Shown: positions 35,305 through 49,134, numbered from the stretch's first letter. The stretch is DNA of 64,000 nucleotides from Fusarium oxysporum f. sp. lycopersici 4287 (GCF_000149955.1 NC_030994.1:2223071-2287070), one strand, 5' to 3'. A program made the numbers and translations. Notes: generated from the letters alone by a model not told the origin.

Positions 35305-37728
35305 TGTGAAGATGTAACGTGATGTGATGTTATGTCAAAGAGATATTCCGCACAAGGGCGGGAGGTTAAAAGAAGTTTTTTGGGTAATGGATCCAGATCC
35401 AGTGCCTTGGGTAGGTCCTCAGCGTCTTTATAAATAAGGGCCTTGTGAGAACCAAGCTCTGGCTTGTTTGTACGCGGCACCCCACTAGATCAGATCGAGC
35501 CAGGGCGTGGGCGTGTGAAAGCCGAATGTGCGAAGGTGACTCCACAAGGGCTGAGGGTTGAGCGGAATTTTGTCCACGTATCCACCTGTGGAAGTGGGCT
35601 CGTCCTTCGCTTTCTTGGCGTTCCTGAGAGCGTTGGGGCTTATGAAAGTGCGTGTTTGGTCTTGGTAAGGTGGCAAGGCTAAGTAGGTTTGTTAGTCTTG
35701 TACGTGTAATGTATATGCGTGAAGCAGTAGAAGATGTTTGAGTGCAAGTGAAGTATCTTGGTACAGTGTATGTGAAGAGAGAAAAGGTTGCAAGGGGATA
35801 GAATCAAGATATGAGTTGCACACCGGTGATCATATATAATCCCCATAACAAGGTCGTAAGGGAAACCACAACGCAACGGTACAGTGACACACTCCAAGCC
35901 CACATCCCAGGGGTTTGAGGCTCGACTCCCTGGCGGGAGTGCCGTCGGAGCCGATTAAGTGGATGATCCACTCAACTAAAATTTCCCTTAGATTGAGTAT
36001 TTGCCGCTTGGCGATGTGCATCATGAACTCGTCGGATGTAGTAAGATGGACCAAGCAATCTCGCAGCTGCTCGACTCGAGCCAAGACCCAGCTTGCGATT
36101 CAGATCAGGACCATACCATGAGAAGCACGCCCAAGAGTCGATTGCGGCTCTCAGGCGCCCCAGAGAAAACCGGTTTACTGAACACAACGGTCCCACGAGT
36201 GCTTCCAGGACACTTGATCCATGCACCAAACCGCCTCACCTAGGAGGTATTGCGCCGGATGCACCGAGTACCAGAGCCATAGGAAAAAGACACAAGATCT
36301 GAGACGGAGACAAACATACCTATGAAGGAGTCTGTAGTTGCTCGAGAGCCACGGCTTGCTGCGTTTGTCGTCGAGTTGGTGAAACCGATGATTTGCTACA
36401 AGAAGCGAGCATGTAATGTTGGAATGGAATGTTATGTTATGAAAAGATCAGAGAGCAAGCAGTGTTATCCTTCTTGTTCTTGTTCAGAAACAGGTCAGCA
36501 GGGTTTAATGAACCGTGTCCTCGGACAAGACGGGAAGACAGGGAGGGGCCAAGAGCAAGATAAGGTTGCAAAGGCAAGTCAGAAAAGGGAATCAGAGGCC
36601 TGGAGGCGTAAAGTCGGTGGTGGATAACTCGGCGACGACATGGCCGGGAGTGTGGAGAAGCACGGAGGACGGCAAAGAAGGAGGGTGTGAGGATGTCAAG
36701 GGGATGGATGGTGTGCAGATAGTCACTGCCTAGGGGTGAGATTGAGAGCGTCTAAGACTCGTCTAAGCTTAGGTTGGTCAGGACAAGCTTTTGAAGCTGA
36801 CCCACCACCAAGGGGCTTTAGGGAAAGATGACGATGCAGGGCCAGGGCAGTGTCGGGTCCAGAAAGGGCATGATAGGCGCAAGAAGGAGCAAAATGCATG
36901 ACAGATCACGGCTATCGGATCAGTAGTGGGAGGTTGTAGCATGGGGACAGGAATGAGGTATCCGTGGAGGAACTTTGTGGTTGTGACTGACAGCCACTGT
37001 GTTGTTTGCAGGTTCATGATACAATAAATGCAATGCAATGCTTATTCTGCGTAGAATTAAGAAGCTTACCCGTATGATGAAGCCCGTCACACGCTGGCGT
37101 TGATAGCGCTCAGGATAGCAAGAGTCTGGAACCTCGAAAGGCTAGCTGAATCTACCAATAGCGGGAGATATAGTCGTGGGGGAGGCGTTCCCAGGCGATT
37201 CTAACGTGCGCCGGCGACGTTTCGGTGCGCCCGTCTGACCGGCTTGTTGTTTCGCTGTTTCTGACTACCTAAGGTATCGTGATACGGGGGGGCATATAAT
37301 TAGAGCTGAACCCTTTGCCATATATCCGAGTTGGCGCAGGTGAGGTCTTTTCGTTATCGATACGAGACGGAGCGTTAGGGTTTCGAGCTATCGAGAAGCG
37401 AGTCGAGGGAAGGTGCAAGGGAAACGCAATCACTCGGATAGACGGCTCGAGATGAGGAGCTATATATGTGTATTTACGCTGCGAAGGTTGAGGGGTCGTT
37501 TCGTTGGTAGGAGGGGAGAAGCTTGCTCTGAAACGTCTGGCGAATGATTGAGTCGAGACGATGATAGTTCGTGAGTCAAATTTCGTGAGTCAAAACTTTG
37601 TTCATCATTTAAATTAAATGCATTGCAAATATAGTCTCGTGAGATCAATGCCGACCATGTTGAGTCAAAGTAAGGTTACGATGGATGGATGGACCTGCCT
37701 TGGGGTTGGCCTGTAGTTGTAGAAAGAT

Positions 37729-37741
37729 AAAAAAAAAAAAA
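37729..37741. repeat. A13 homopolymer
   Basis: Thirteen consecutive A bases in the gene-poor region; a simple repeat with no assigned role. Confidence 0.9.
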
Positions 37742-40700
37742 GTCTCACAGTGCCCAATGCCAAGCACCACTAAGAATAACCATAAATACTACTATAATCA
37801 TTCCTTGCGCCAACCAACAATAACTCGACCAGAATGCAAATGTCATAATGCCAATGCTGCAATGCAATGCTCAGTCAGTGGCACCCTTTTAACTTCCAAG
37901 CCAAATTACAGAAGTCAAAGACGGTTCTGGTTCCCAACACCGCGGATCCCTCCAAGCCAATTACCCTTATTTGCATGCGGCAATGCGGCAAACAGTAAGC
38001 ATATCAGGAAGCCAATTATCCCTCCCGAGCTTATTTGGAGCTGGGCTTGGCTCTGTCTGGTTGAGATCCCCAATGCGAGGCTTGTCCCTTGGCTCCTCTT
38101 GGCCCCATTACCTCAGCAGGTGACGGGGGCTAGAACCCATCAGAAGGCTGAGTTAGGCCGCTCCTGGAAAGCCCCGGGCAGGGATTGAAGAGCCACTGAA
38201 GCTTGGCTGCTGATCGTCTTGGCTGCCTGGACGTGAATGGGTGATTTTCTACGAGTGGTCGTTGTGTGTGTATCAGATACATTTTCACCGCTATATCAGA
38301 TTTCGTTGGCTATTAAAAACAAGTCCATCATGTGTTGTAAAAAAGACAGTCGCCGTGAAACGGATCTCTCGGCTTGTGGGAGAAGCAGCAACATCATCCA
38401 ACGTTCTTCTACTGCACAAAGCGCAGAATAAGGCCGGATGGGTCTCGTCTAGAAATAGTTCAGGAGGCCATGCTCCTAAGCGAGACCTCAGTGCTTATCA
38501 GGATTATGATGAGCGGTTCTTGGCTTGCGATAAAATTGGCAAGACATTCTTGTCTCTGACGGAATATGCCTCCTTAAAAGAGCTATCTAAATGGCACAAA
38601 GACTAAAAAGATAAAAAGGTATTTTCCGTTCTATGTTACAGTGTTAACGCTGTGACATTTGGGCCTTATTTGGGTTTCGTCAGCCCTTGGCGGATGATGC
38701 GGCTTTGGAACACTCCAAATTTCAGGCTTGGCACCAAGTGCCGTGGCCCGAGTCTAGGGGTTGTCGGGAACAGCCTCGGATTTGTCGTGCTCTTTGATCA
38801 TCTGGGGTTTTCCGACTCAAAAGGAGTTGGGTTACAGCACAAATTATGATTGTCCAAGAGGCCGAGCTTCAAAGCGTCTTGGCTCGCACGAGATATCAGG
38901 TTTTGATACTCCATGGCATTGCACAGACTCAAGTCTTGGTGGACCAGACTTCATTTCCCTGTGTAAGTGCCAAGATCGATCAGTTATTCCTCAAAAGTTC
39001 CCGGTATCAGAGAGCGGGAGAGTCATGTACTTTGTCGTCTTATAGCCCACTTGGTCTCCTCTGATCAACTATCAGGGATATTGGTACTGCAAAAAAGTTC
39101 CTCGCAGGTTGATTGCCTGCCCAGCTGAGACAATCTCGAATTGTTTGCTGTCGCTCAAGAGCCGTTTCCTGTAACCTCGATGTAACCTCTGCTGGTTGTG
39201 TTTCACGTAAACTTGACGATGTAATGATCTACGCTCGTGCAATACGGTACATAATTCTGAGCGAGATTAGTGTCATTGCGCGCGTATACGATACCTACCA
39301 GGAGACCCTATCATGCCAGTTGATGTTGGCTCAGTTAAAACAACGCTCGTGAGCACTCAATCCCACGCAATCAGCCTCCACAGCCACCCCAATAATAGGT
39401 GGCCATAGTCAGCAACATCGTCATAGCCGTTGTTCAGTTATGGAAATCCATTCGAAACAAACAAAAACCAGCATTTCTAAACAACTTCCTCTTCTGACAG
39501 AACAACAACAACAAGCAAGATTATCACCATCCATCGGCACGCACGGCTCAAGTGATGGGCGTCTGCCTGTAAATAAAGTTTTCCTCAGCATTTGATGACG
39601 AGATGACGTCTGCCAGGCACCGCAACATGTTCAAGTTTAGGGTCCAACTGATGGAGATCTTCAAGGTAAGCTTAAGCCTTTGAGAATCTCCGACGGACCC
39701 ACGAAGTTGCCTCATTTGGGGGTCCTTTTCTGCCTCTGCCTCTCCCAGCGCGAGGCTTGTCGATCATGTCCATGTCAGGTAACGGTCATAGAGCGGCTTT
39801 TGTCATGCATTCCCACTCAAAATCCCTTTGCCGTGATACATGCACTTCCGCGGGTGTCGTATCATAGACAGAAATAATGCAACCACAGGTAACGTTGACC
39901 GCGGTGAGTTATGGGGATCAAAAAATGGAGCGTGCTTGTGAGAAGTTCTTCTTCTTCTCGCTTTTACCGCCGAGCTTGGGCTTGTTGCAGAAAGGAAGGT
40001 ATTAGACTGTGCATCAATGCGTGTATTAGGCATAACCTCGTTTACTGCTTGTTTCCAACAAGCGCCAGACCCTGATCCGTGTGTCTTTTTTTTTTGTTCT
40101 CCAACGAAGGTTTCTTATTTTGGCCATTCAGAGATGAAGGGTTTCAGAGAGATCGACAGCGCCCGCCTCTAGTCCAATGCTTGTTCTTCTCATGAAAGCT
40201 CATGATTGTCCAGGACACGTAACACGGGTTCCAGTGATCAAGATCTTGACCATTAGCGGGTTCTGTACTGCTCTCGATGTAGCAGTTACAGTGGACAGGA
40301 AGGCCTGAGATGAGGTCAACTCGGGAAAATCGGCGGTTTGACCCCCCTGGAGACAAAGTCCCCCATTCCCCACGTCCCCAGGACATGACGTCGACTGTGC
40401 CGCGGTGCCGAGCTGGGCGTTTGTTAATGTCTCGTCTCTGTCTCGGTGTGTTTTTAGAGCCACGGCCCTTTTGCATGTGCTGTAAGAATCATTATCTCTC
40501 CCTGTGAACCACTGGACCTGTATGTATGTTGTTGATTGTCACCGCCCTCGGCTGGAACGGGAGTTGAATGTTTTGACTGCTGAGACTCGATGCATCAGTA
40601 TCGATATCATATGCCATGCCATGCCTCTTGTGCCAGTGCTCAAGCCTCCAACTCCCTGCTTTTTCAGACTTTGTCTAAAGCTTGGCCTATAAATACTACT

Positions 40701-43700
40701 CTGCTGTGTCACAGAGCCAAGATGTACTGTACTGTACATACTATGCACCGACGACCCATGCTTGTTTGAAATTGACGCGAGAGGAAGGCCATTTGAGCTG
40801 CTGGTCGTCTGAGGGTTGAGCTCGGAAAATCGGCTCTGGGCGGTGCACACTAACACGCAACCCAGCCAAGTACCAAGAATGGAATACGACAGGCAAGACG
40901 CTCCAATAACATTGCCATGTTGATGAAACAACGATGGATTGTGAGGATTACCAAGGCTCGGCGGGAAGCCTTGTCAGTCAGCACTGTTGTTTTTGTGAAG
41001 CGTTTTGTGTAGAGTGCAATGCTTGTGACTGAGCAGACTGCCTTGTTCTATGCAGCTGACGCAGCCAAGAATACTGTCACTGATGCCATGGAAATTCTTT
41101 ATGGCCGCGGAAATGACAATGGCGTTTTCTCACTTTACGAGTCGCCCAATTAATAAAATACTGATTCCTTCACAACTGCCAAGACGGATCGGGCAGGGCT
41201 CGGCGCAGGTGGTACCTTGGGTCAGGCGGCCTCTCATTCGAGCAAAAGGAAACGCCCTGGTTTAAGCATGAATTTAAGCGTTGTCAGCCACTTGCTTGGC
41301 ACGGGTGTCATTCCGCCCTGGGGCGTGTCCCTACAAGCACAAGTGACAAAAGGTAGCCGCGTCTTCCAATCCCAAGGCCGCAGCGACGCTCATCTGGAGC
41401 AGACAATGTGCTCAGCGTCCAAGGTAGACCCTGCCTGAGCCCACAAAAGAGGACAGTGGACACATGGTTGGCCGTCAATTGGAGCCCGTGGCTTGCGAGA
41501 TGTGGTCTTGGTATGGCTGCGAGATGCCGTCGCAACCGTCTTGGCTTTTTGGCTTTGCCGGGGTGGTCTAGTGGTACGTAGCGGAAACAAAAATGGGCGT
41601 TTCTGATTCTGATTACGACTGTATGGCATTATCTGGGGCACACTTCACTGAGCATCTTATTCCCGAGCGTGTTCGCGGTGCCGGGTGGATCAAGGATTTG
41701 TCTTGGCTTTTTGCTAAGAGGGCGCTAACCGCGGACAGGAGAAGCGAGATTCTGTTGCCAAGAGGGAGAGGTGATGATAAATGTGCGATTTACTGTTGTG
41801 TAGTTGTCACTATAAGTCGTGTAAGTTGTGTTCTACTGGTAAATCACACGCAAGGCGTCCAACCATTAAAACCTGAGGCAATAGCGGTAAGAATAGGCCG
41901 TAATCGTCATGGCGGAGTCTATCCAATGTCACCATCTGGATATATCGGCATCTCGAAGCTCGCCCATGTGCTGTTAAGGACTTAAGGTGTCGCGCTAGAC
42001 AGGGCCTCTCCATATTTCTAATTCTCGCGTGCCGATCTGTCCGTTCAGATCCCTGTCCATAATGACTCGGCTGACGCCACATGCTCACTTGGTTGAACTC
42101 TGACCCTCCCTCCCTCAGCGGGCGAAGCTTTTTGTCTCTGTTTTTAAATTTTTACCGTGCAGCCCGATAAAAAGCTTGGCGCTCGGTGGCTGCATGCTTA
42201 TTTGTTTTAACCATCGCATCATAAACCCTTGAACCGCCATGATTGGCTCGACGGGTCTCTCAGATGTTGCTAGCAATCTCGTCGAGACGTGAAGGCGTCG
42301 ATGGTTATTCCGTCGAGTCTGTGCCATTGTGACATTGACCTTTTGCTAGCCCCAGCAATCGGATCATGGTAGAATCCAAATGTCGCCGATCTACCCGTCC
42401 AGCCGACAAGGTTGAAGTCAGCCAGGCAGGCACATAAAGGGGTTGTTAACACGTTACCCTATATCGTCAAATGTGGTGGCTCAGCAAAGGATAACCAAGA
42501 TTCACATTCATTCATTCGTTGGCGTTGACATTATTGCTATGCTGCCTGGTATTCTTAATTATGACACCATACATCATAATCCGGTGAGAACCCAATCACC
42601 AAATGCCCAGTCATGTTACTCGTACTACGGCAAACCCTGATGCTAAGCTTAATTGTCACCGAAACCACGAGGTTAAAATTCTGTCAGATAAAAGTTCCGT
42701 GACCTGTTGATCCAAGGAATGGGCCACAGAAACCCACCAGCTCAAATAAATTAGTGCAACTTGGCAGGCCCAGAGGCATCACACGTTACTCTGCATCGTG
42801 ACAAGCCTCAACCCAAGGAAAGCTACGCTGCAAACCAAGCCATCACCGCCACGAGAAGACTTTATTAGAACAGAGCCAGTGGCCTCGCTTAGAGGGAGCG
42901 CCATTTGCTTCGCATCTTGAGTCAAAAGTCCGTCCATCTTGGCCCCCGCCAAGGTTCGCCGAGACTCATCTATCGTCAGAGTCTGGACTGGGCGCCATGC
43001 ATTATTGTGCTGGGATAAAATGAGGCACAAAAACGAGAATGTGTTAAGCCCGATCCCTTGACCTAACCTTGCGGACTCAACCTCTTCTACCACAAAAACA
43101 CCGCCAGGATCTTTGGTGAATGTGATATAACGCCGAGAAGCGGCGGCGGGCGTTGGGCGCGTGGTACTGACAGCACCAGGTTTGTTCGGTTTTGGCTAAA
43201 TAGTTCATGGTATGGTACCTTGCTTTTTGCTCAGACAGGCAGGCAGACAGGACTCTCGGTGTCTTTTAAGCTCAGGCTAGCCCGTAACCAACAAGCAATA
43301 GAGGTAAGCATAACCACTGAATCTGCCCGTCGAGGGGTCCAGACCTTCTGTCAGATGAGGCTGAAAAGGGGGTCACCAACGCAACGTGATTGGACGGGCT
43401 ATGGATACGACAAGACGAATTACAACAGTCCAATTATTGCCCTTGATAGGTAAGGTTGTCTTTAGAATGATCAGATGGGTCCCGTATCGAAGAAAGAAAG
43501 AAAAAAAGTAAAGCAAAACAGGTGACATGGTCAAGGCGAAGCTATTTGTCACGTATGACGAAATGGTTTGCACGATGATGGGGCGAAAGAAGGAAAATGG
43601 AACAAATCCGTGGATCCAAAAAAGAGGAGACTGAGAGAGAAAAAAGAAGGAGAAGAGTAAAAAAAATCTACGATGCTGGATCACCGGAGATCAAAGCGTT

Positions 43701-43900
43701 ACCGATACTTACACCTACGACCTACGACCTACCTCTATCGTCAGAGGTTCCACTAGCGGATACTGTATTATCTAACGGAATGTGTGCCCATTTCCCGAAC
43801 AAGGGGTCTCATGGATAAGTCGGCATCGATCATCCATTTTGCGTGGTTTTCGTTTCTTGATGTTTGCTGTTGTCTCGTTTTCATGCCAATGAAGTACGAT

Positions 43901-43916
43901 AAAAAAAAAAAAAAAA
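43901..43916. repeat. A16 homopolymer
   Basis: Sixteen consecutive A bases followed by GAGAGG. A simple repeat in the gene desert. Confidence 0.9.
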
Positions 43917-46660
43917 GAGAGGAAAAGTCAATAGATTAGCAAATGGTTCATAGACCACAAAGAACAGATCACTAATTTACCTGCATTAATCTATTTGAAA
44001 AAGTCATTGACTGCCGAAAAACAGAGTTCCTTCAAACAACCCTGTCCCATACTGTGATCCATCTTAAGCTTATTTTCCAACTCTGAAGGGGGGGTTGCTC
44101 AAAGCAGCAAGTAACAGGACGAGACCCCGGCCTCTTCAGGTGTCTCGTGTTTCGCAGGCATCGAGTGAGTGGAGGACAGGCACTTTTGCAGTTTAGTTGA
44201 CTAACTCAACTGAACTTAACGTGCCATGGAATTTGACATGAGACGTCCAAAAGAGCAAATATTACGCGGGACCCGGCAAAACCGGAGATAGTCAATAAAG
44301 AGACGCCGCACCAGCGACGCCGTTATAACCGATTTGTCTGAAGAGTGAAATACAGGGCACCTAGAGAACCATTTTTACGTCTTGAGTTTACGGTGGACGT
44401 TGTATCTGCTTCTAAATCAGGGCGGCTTCTGGAAACAAGTTCCATTCCGTCACTGAATACGACCAACGGCAATAAAGGGCCGAAAGTTTCGGTGCTTGGC
44501 ACGGCCGAGTCTGTTGTTCCAAGACCCGTTATTTCCTTCTATTTTTCTCTCTACATGTCCCATTGATATCAACGATGATAGGTAAAATTATTGCTATTAC
44601 ACCGAGCGTTGCCGTTTTATCCATCTGCAGTATCCGTAGGTGGTAGATAAAGATGGTAAAGCTGCGGAAATAACCCGTTCGCTTGACTAACTACTTCTTA
44701 TTAGACACCCCCCAATAACGGCTGCGTCGGCACGATCTCTGGGTCGCTGTGCCGCGGGATGATGGCATGCGCCGCAAGATGGACAGATATGCTTATTATC
44801 ACCAACTGCCAATGTTGGTAAAAGCCCTCTACCTTATTTCCACCGCTAGCCACCCTCCCACTCCCCATTCGATGGTATGCACTGCTCCGTGCCGTCAAAG
44901 CCGTCCCATGAAACGCAGGTTTGCAAACAAGCGATACGACTGGTGGATGACACCTCAGCCGTTGGCTGGCTCTCGCTAGGTATGTATTTCACCACTTGGA
45001 TTTCGTGGTGGCGGAGTTTCGGTCTATTAGACTTCTGTTTGGCGCTATCGCTGCCTCTGTTGCCGTTTATCCAGATTCCTTCTCCAACCCCTGGTTGATG
45101 GGGGCCGTACTTCCGGAGGAGTGCCTTCTAATTGATGGGTTGTTCGAATTACGATACGTGGTCTCTTGCAATGCTACGAGCCTGAAACTAATACCAGAAA
45201 CATGTGGGAATTGCCGTTACAGACAATTGGCGGGGAAATCTATTCATGTCTTGGTGTTGAACTGGACCAGTCGTGGTTCTCACGATGGCTTTAGGGTAGG
45301 TAGGTTGTAGGTGAAGTTGAGGTTGTAACAGAGCAACTTGGTGAGTATCTGGTCATGCCAAATTGACTCTATTGAAATAAATCCATTATGGGTTTTAGTT
45401 GTACCCATAGCATATACCTAAAGAATGGTGGGGAGTGTCTTGATGTTCGTGCTCGTCCAATGTTGTTCTTGATAAGGAGAGCCTTCCCAGTTATTTCCAT
45501 TACCACAAGATTAAACGGGGGAAAATATGTGATCGTCACAGGTACGATATAACGTTCGCACTTGTACATCCAGGAAGCATGTTATTTACCAGCCAAGTCT
45601 TCTCGAACCCAAGTCGAACCATGCGCCGGAAGGTATCGTGACCACATGCAACTAGGCAATGGCCGCTGTTAACAGAAGTCAAAATCCATTGTGAATAAAG
45701 TATGAACGACTTGTACGTAATCTCTTGGCATAACGAGTTCTTTGAGCACTATGGCACGGCACATACAAGGCAGCAATTGTATATAGACCTGCCCAGAAAG
45801 ACACTAGGGAAGTTCCCCCAAGAATAAAAAGTAAGCTGCTACGAGTTACGAAGACTATTAGACGTTACAAGCAGGTGAAATTAATGTAGCATTGGTCACA
45901 TCCCCTCCGTCAACAGTTCCACGACCGCAGAGAAACTGAAAGACAACAACGAGAGAGTACCTAGTATACACAAGCATGCTTCCATCGCCAGTATTCACGA
46001 CAAGTTTAGCTCAAGTAGAAGCAACAGGAACCTGTATACTTTTTCTAAGTTTTGGCTTATCATGTCGTGACCAATTCATCACAGTAGTGATCTATAATGT
46101 ACAGAAGTAATACACAGTCCCCCAGATACGACGATATAAACATGAATCAAAGATCCGAAAGACCCCAGCTCCTTGTCTCGATCTCAATTAGATCCCACCC
46201 TCGTCCTCGTCCTCGCCATCGGAAGATCCAGCGCTCTCCCCGCGCAGCAAACCTAGATCGTGCAAACACTGCATGCACTCATCCGAGTCAACTCAGGAGC
46301 TCCTCTTCACCGCATCCAGCTCACACGACTGAGATACCCTGAGAGCCCATCGCTGTGTCACACAGTACTCGCGGTCCATGCATGTTCCCACGGGAAAGAG
46401 GAGACGGTGCATATCTCGTGACCGTTTGTCCTGATGGGATACACAAGTGTCGCTTGCTTTGGTGTGCGCAACGTGTCACGGCAAAAAGACATAGTATCAG
46501 ATTGCTCGCTGAAACGAAAGTATCTCTCAGGGCGGAGGGCTATCCAAGGTAGGCAGGCATTAACGAGAATGTCCTGTTGGGCATGGAAAGACGGTGAAGG
46601 CCATCTTTGGGCGGCCGATATAATGAAAATGAGAGGAGATGTGCAAGTCCGAATCAGCGC

Positions 46661-48365
46661 TTAGCAGTCGCATCGATGGTAGTGGCGTGGAAAGGGGACG
46701 ACATCACGGACGTTGGGCACGCCAGTGAGGTAGCTCAGAAGTCGGTCGAAACCAAGTCCGAAGCCACCGTGAGGGGGACAGCCCCAGCGACGCAGGTCGA
46801 GATACCAGGCCAGCTCCTTGCCCTTGTCGGAACGCTTGCTGGGAACTTCTAGACCAAGGGCCCGCATGTTCTCCTCGAGTTGAGGCAGACGGTGCTCACG
46901 CATAGAGCCGCTAGCCAGTTCACCCAGGTGAGGAACCAAGAGGTCAAAACAGTCCACTGTCAGACCTGAGGCCGGAGACGAGGAAGACTGGCGCATGTAG
47001 AATGCCTTAATATCCCGCGGATACTGTGTTATGAAGATTGGAAGGTATGCATCCGTGGCCTTGTCGTAACCGATCTTCTCAGCGAGGTACTTCTCATGTT
47101 CCGATTGCAGACCAGAACCCCATGTAGGCTTGTGCTCAAATTGGTCGGCAATAGGCTTGAGAATCTCAAGGGCCTCACTGTACGTAATTCGAGGCCACGT
47201 CTTAGTGGTGAGCATGCCTCGCCATCGACGATCCAGTTGTTTTTGGTCAATAAGGTCGTTGAATGCGAGGCGCTCAGAAGGTTCCTTCGAGTCAAATCGG
47301 TTCTGCTCAAGCTCCTTAGCAGCGTTGAGCTCCTTCAGCCCGCTGGCCATTGAGTTCAGCATGCGCTGTGCTAGGTTCATGACTTCCTCCATGTTATCAA
47401 CGAAGCTCATCTCAGCCTCGAGCATGTAGAACTCGCTGAGGTGCCTCGATGTATCACTCTGCTCAGCACGAAAGGTCGGGGATAAGGTCCAGACGTTACC
47501 GAGTGCTTGAGCGAGAGCCTCAAGGTGAAGCTGAGAAGAGACAGTCAGATACTTGGGATCACGGAAGAACTCGTCAGGAGAAGATGCTTTGACAGCAAAT
47601 GCTTCTCCAGCACCCTCGCAATCAGAGGAAGTGATGATAGGAGGGTGCGTTTGCTGAAATCTCTCACGGAAGAAGAACTGTGTGAGCATGGCGGTGGAAT
47701 CTGATCGGAATCGTAGCATTGTTGAGTTCAGAGGCGTTCTTGGCCGCAGATGTGAGATGGTGCGAAGACTTTCAGGGGTCTGATATTTGTTCTGGATCGG
47801 GTAGGTCTAGATATGTGTAAGAATAGGCCTAATCCGTGATATCCAGATGCTTTTGATAACGTACCATAGGGTCAGAGCCTCCGAGAACCTCCACCTCTGA
47901 GACTTTGAGCTCAGGCTGTTCTGAGCCTGTTGACGTCTCGTCCTCGCTTGAGGCCTGAGATATCTCCTCAATGTCAGATTGTTTTCTGCTCTCATCAACC
48001 CATGTTCCTTTTAGGCGGACAGCTGCGCCCGGACGCATACTATGGACAAGTCAGTTCGATATCAATATGTGTGATTCAAGGCCTACATACTCTGTGGCTA
48101 GATTCTTGTCCACGACCACCTGAACAGGTCGCATAGACGATCCATCGGTGATATCGATGAAGCGTACCCCTGAGCTCTTCCGCACTGATCTGACCCATCC
48201 GCAAACCTCGACATCAGGCACATGGGACGTTGGGCCCCAAGCTTTAAGCTCAGCCACAGTTTTGATGTCTTTCTGGCACTCGTCAGGGACCTTGACCGCA
48301 TATGGTCTTATTTGGGGCCATGGTTTTCCTAATCTTGGCACTCTCGATGCACGAAACGCTCTCAT
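46661..48365 (-). CDS. SLM5: Asparaginyl-tRNA synthetase, mitochondrial form
   Basis: Three exons on the minus strand (48091-48365, 47865-48039, 46661-47806) encode 531 aa, with introns in phases 2 and 0. The N-terminus MRAFRASRVPRLGKPWPQIRPYAVK is Arg-rich and lacks acidic residues, a mitochondrial presequence. An OB-fold anticodon-binding domain follows (VEVCGWVRSVRKSSGVRFIDITDGS, VDKNLAT, MRPGAAVRLKGTWV). The class II catalytic core shows TFRAEQSDTSRHLSEFYMLEAEM (motif 2), DCFDLLVPHLGELASGSMRE and GFGLGFDRLLSYLTG (motif 3), ending VPNVRDVVPFPR. The HLSEF and GELASGS words are AsnRS rather than AspRS type. It charges mitochondrial tRNA-Asn. An acidic Ser/Glu-rich insert of about 30 residues (around 105-140) sits within the OB-fold and is largely exon 2. 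Confidence 0.94.
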
Positions 48366-48895
48366 TGTGATAGATGACGAGTCAGTTGGTTGCTCTAAGA
48401 TATAAGCAACAGAAGCTAAGTCTGGGGAGTGCCTATCTTCAACACCCAATCATTGAGCCCAAATTTTCTATGTTGGGAATCAGGTCCGCCTCAAATCGGA
48501 AACATGCGCGTAATGATGGAGAAATAATTACGCCTTTTGTCGGTGAGTGAGATGGGCTGAAGTAGTGTCGTGGAGTCCAACGCAAGGGATACCAAGTTTC
48601 GATGGAAGAATGGTTGGCTGCGGAGAAATTTTGGAAATATCATGGGCTGGTCTAGGGTAACCTAATCGCCTTGCCGTCAGGTACTATCGATTGAATACGA
48701 AAGCAGAGTCCAATGAGAATGGCCGGCTCGAATTTGGGCTCCCGTTCTGGTCAAGCGGCGGGCCCTTAAGAGAGATGTACCGCATCGGATCTCCATTTTG
48801 CTGGGACGAGCTCGAGCTGAGATCGGGGGATGACCCGTCGAGGTGTCGATGTCATGCTGACCAACTCAGAGTGGCTGGCTGCAACAGTCGAGACG

Positions 48896-48919
48896 CCTTA
48901 GGTAGGGGCCTTAGGTAGG
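48896..48919. repeat. Tandem CCTTAGGTAGG pair
   Basis: Two perfect 11-nt copies of CCTTAGGTAGG separated by GG, at 48896-48906 and 48909-48919, upstream of the AsnRS gene. Similar TAGGTA words appear near 9258, 45295 and 63793. Confidence 0.85.
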
Positions 48920-49134
48920 AGGTACCTATTCTAGGAGCTCTGTAGCTTCTAGGTATTGGTGCGTGTGTCGAGGTTCCTTGGAACGGTTTAGGTTAGGGTT
49001 GTTTGTTTGTTTGATGTGATTTTCACCTTATCATCCATTACCTTACCAGCGAGACGGTACCTCACGCACGCACCGCACACTCACCAAATTGCTGGGTCGC
49101 TAGGCTAGTCCTTGGTGTGCGCATCGTTGTTCAG

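Larger units (their letters stand above)
35305..46660. other. 11.3 kb gene desert between the Pac2-type regulator and mitochondrial AsnRS
   Basis: No frame above about 130 codons and none with a convincing protein or splice structure. The first 2-2.5 kb should hold the promoter and long leader of the Pac2 gene on the minus strand, with several short upstream ORFs. Beyond that I see simple A runs (13 A at 37729-37741, 16 A at 43901-43916), a tRNA-like A-box fragment at 41564-41574, and many short direct words such as AGGTAGGTAGG (about 45295). No transposase, reverse transcriptase or inverted-terminal repeat was recognised. The region may carry non-coding transcripts or distal control elements. 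Confidence 0.5.

Noticed and set aside
35918..35945. B-box-like GGCTCGACTCC suggesting a tRNA
   Set aside because: No pairing T-stem and no A-box upstream at the right distance.
38356..38373. Similarity to the start of 5.8S rRNA (AACGGATCTCTCGGC)
   Set aside because: The match is only about a dozen bases and the following sequence does not continue as 5.8S.
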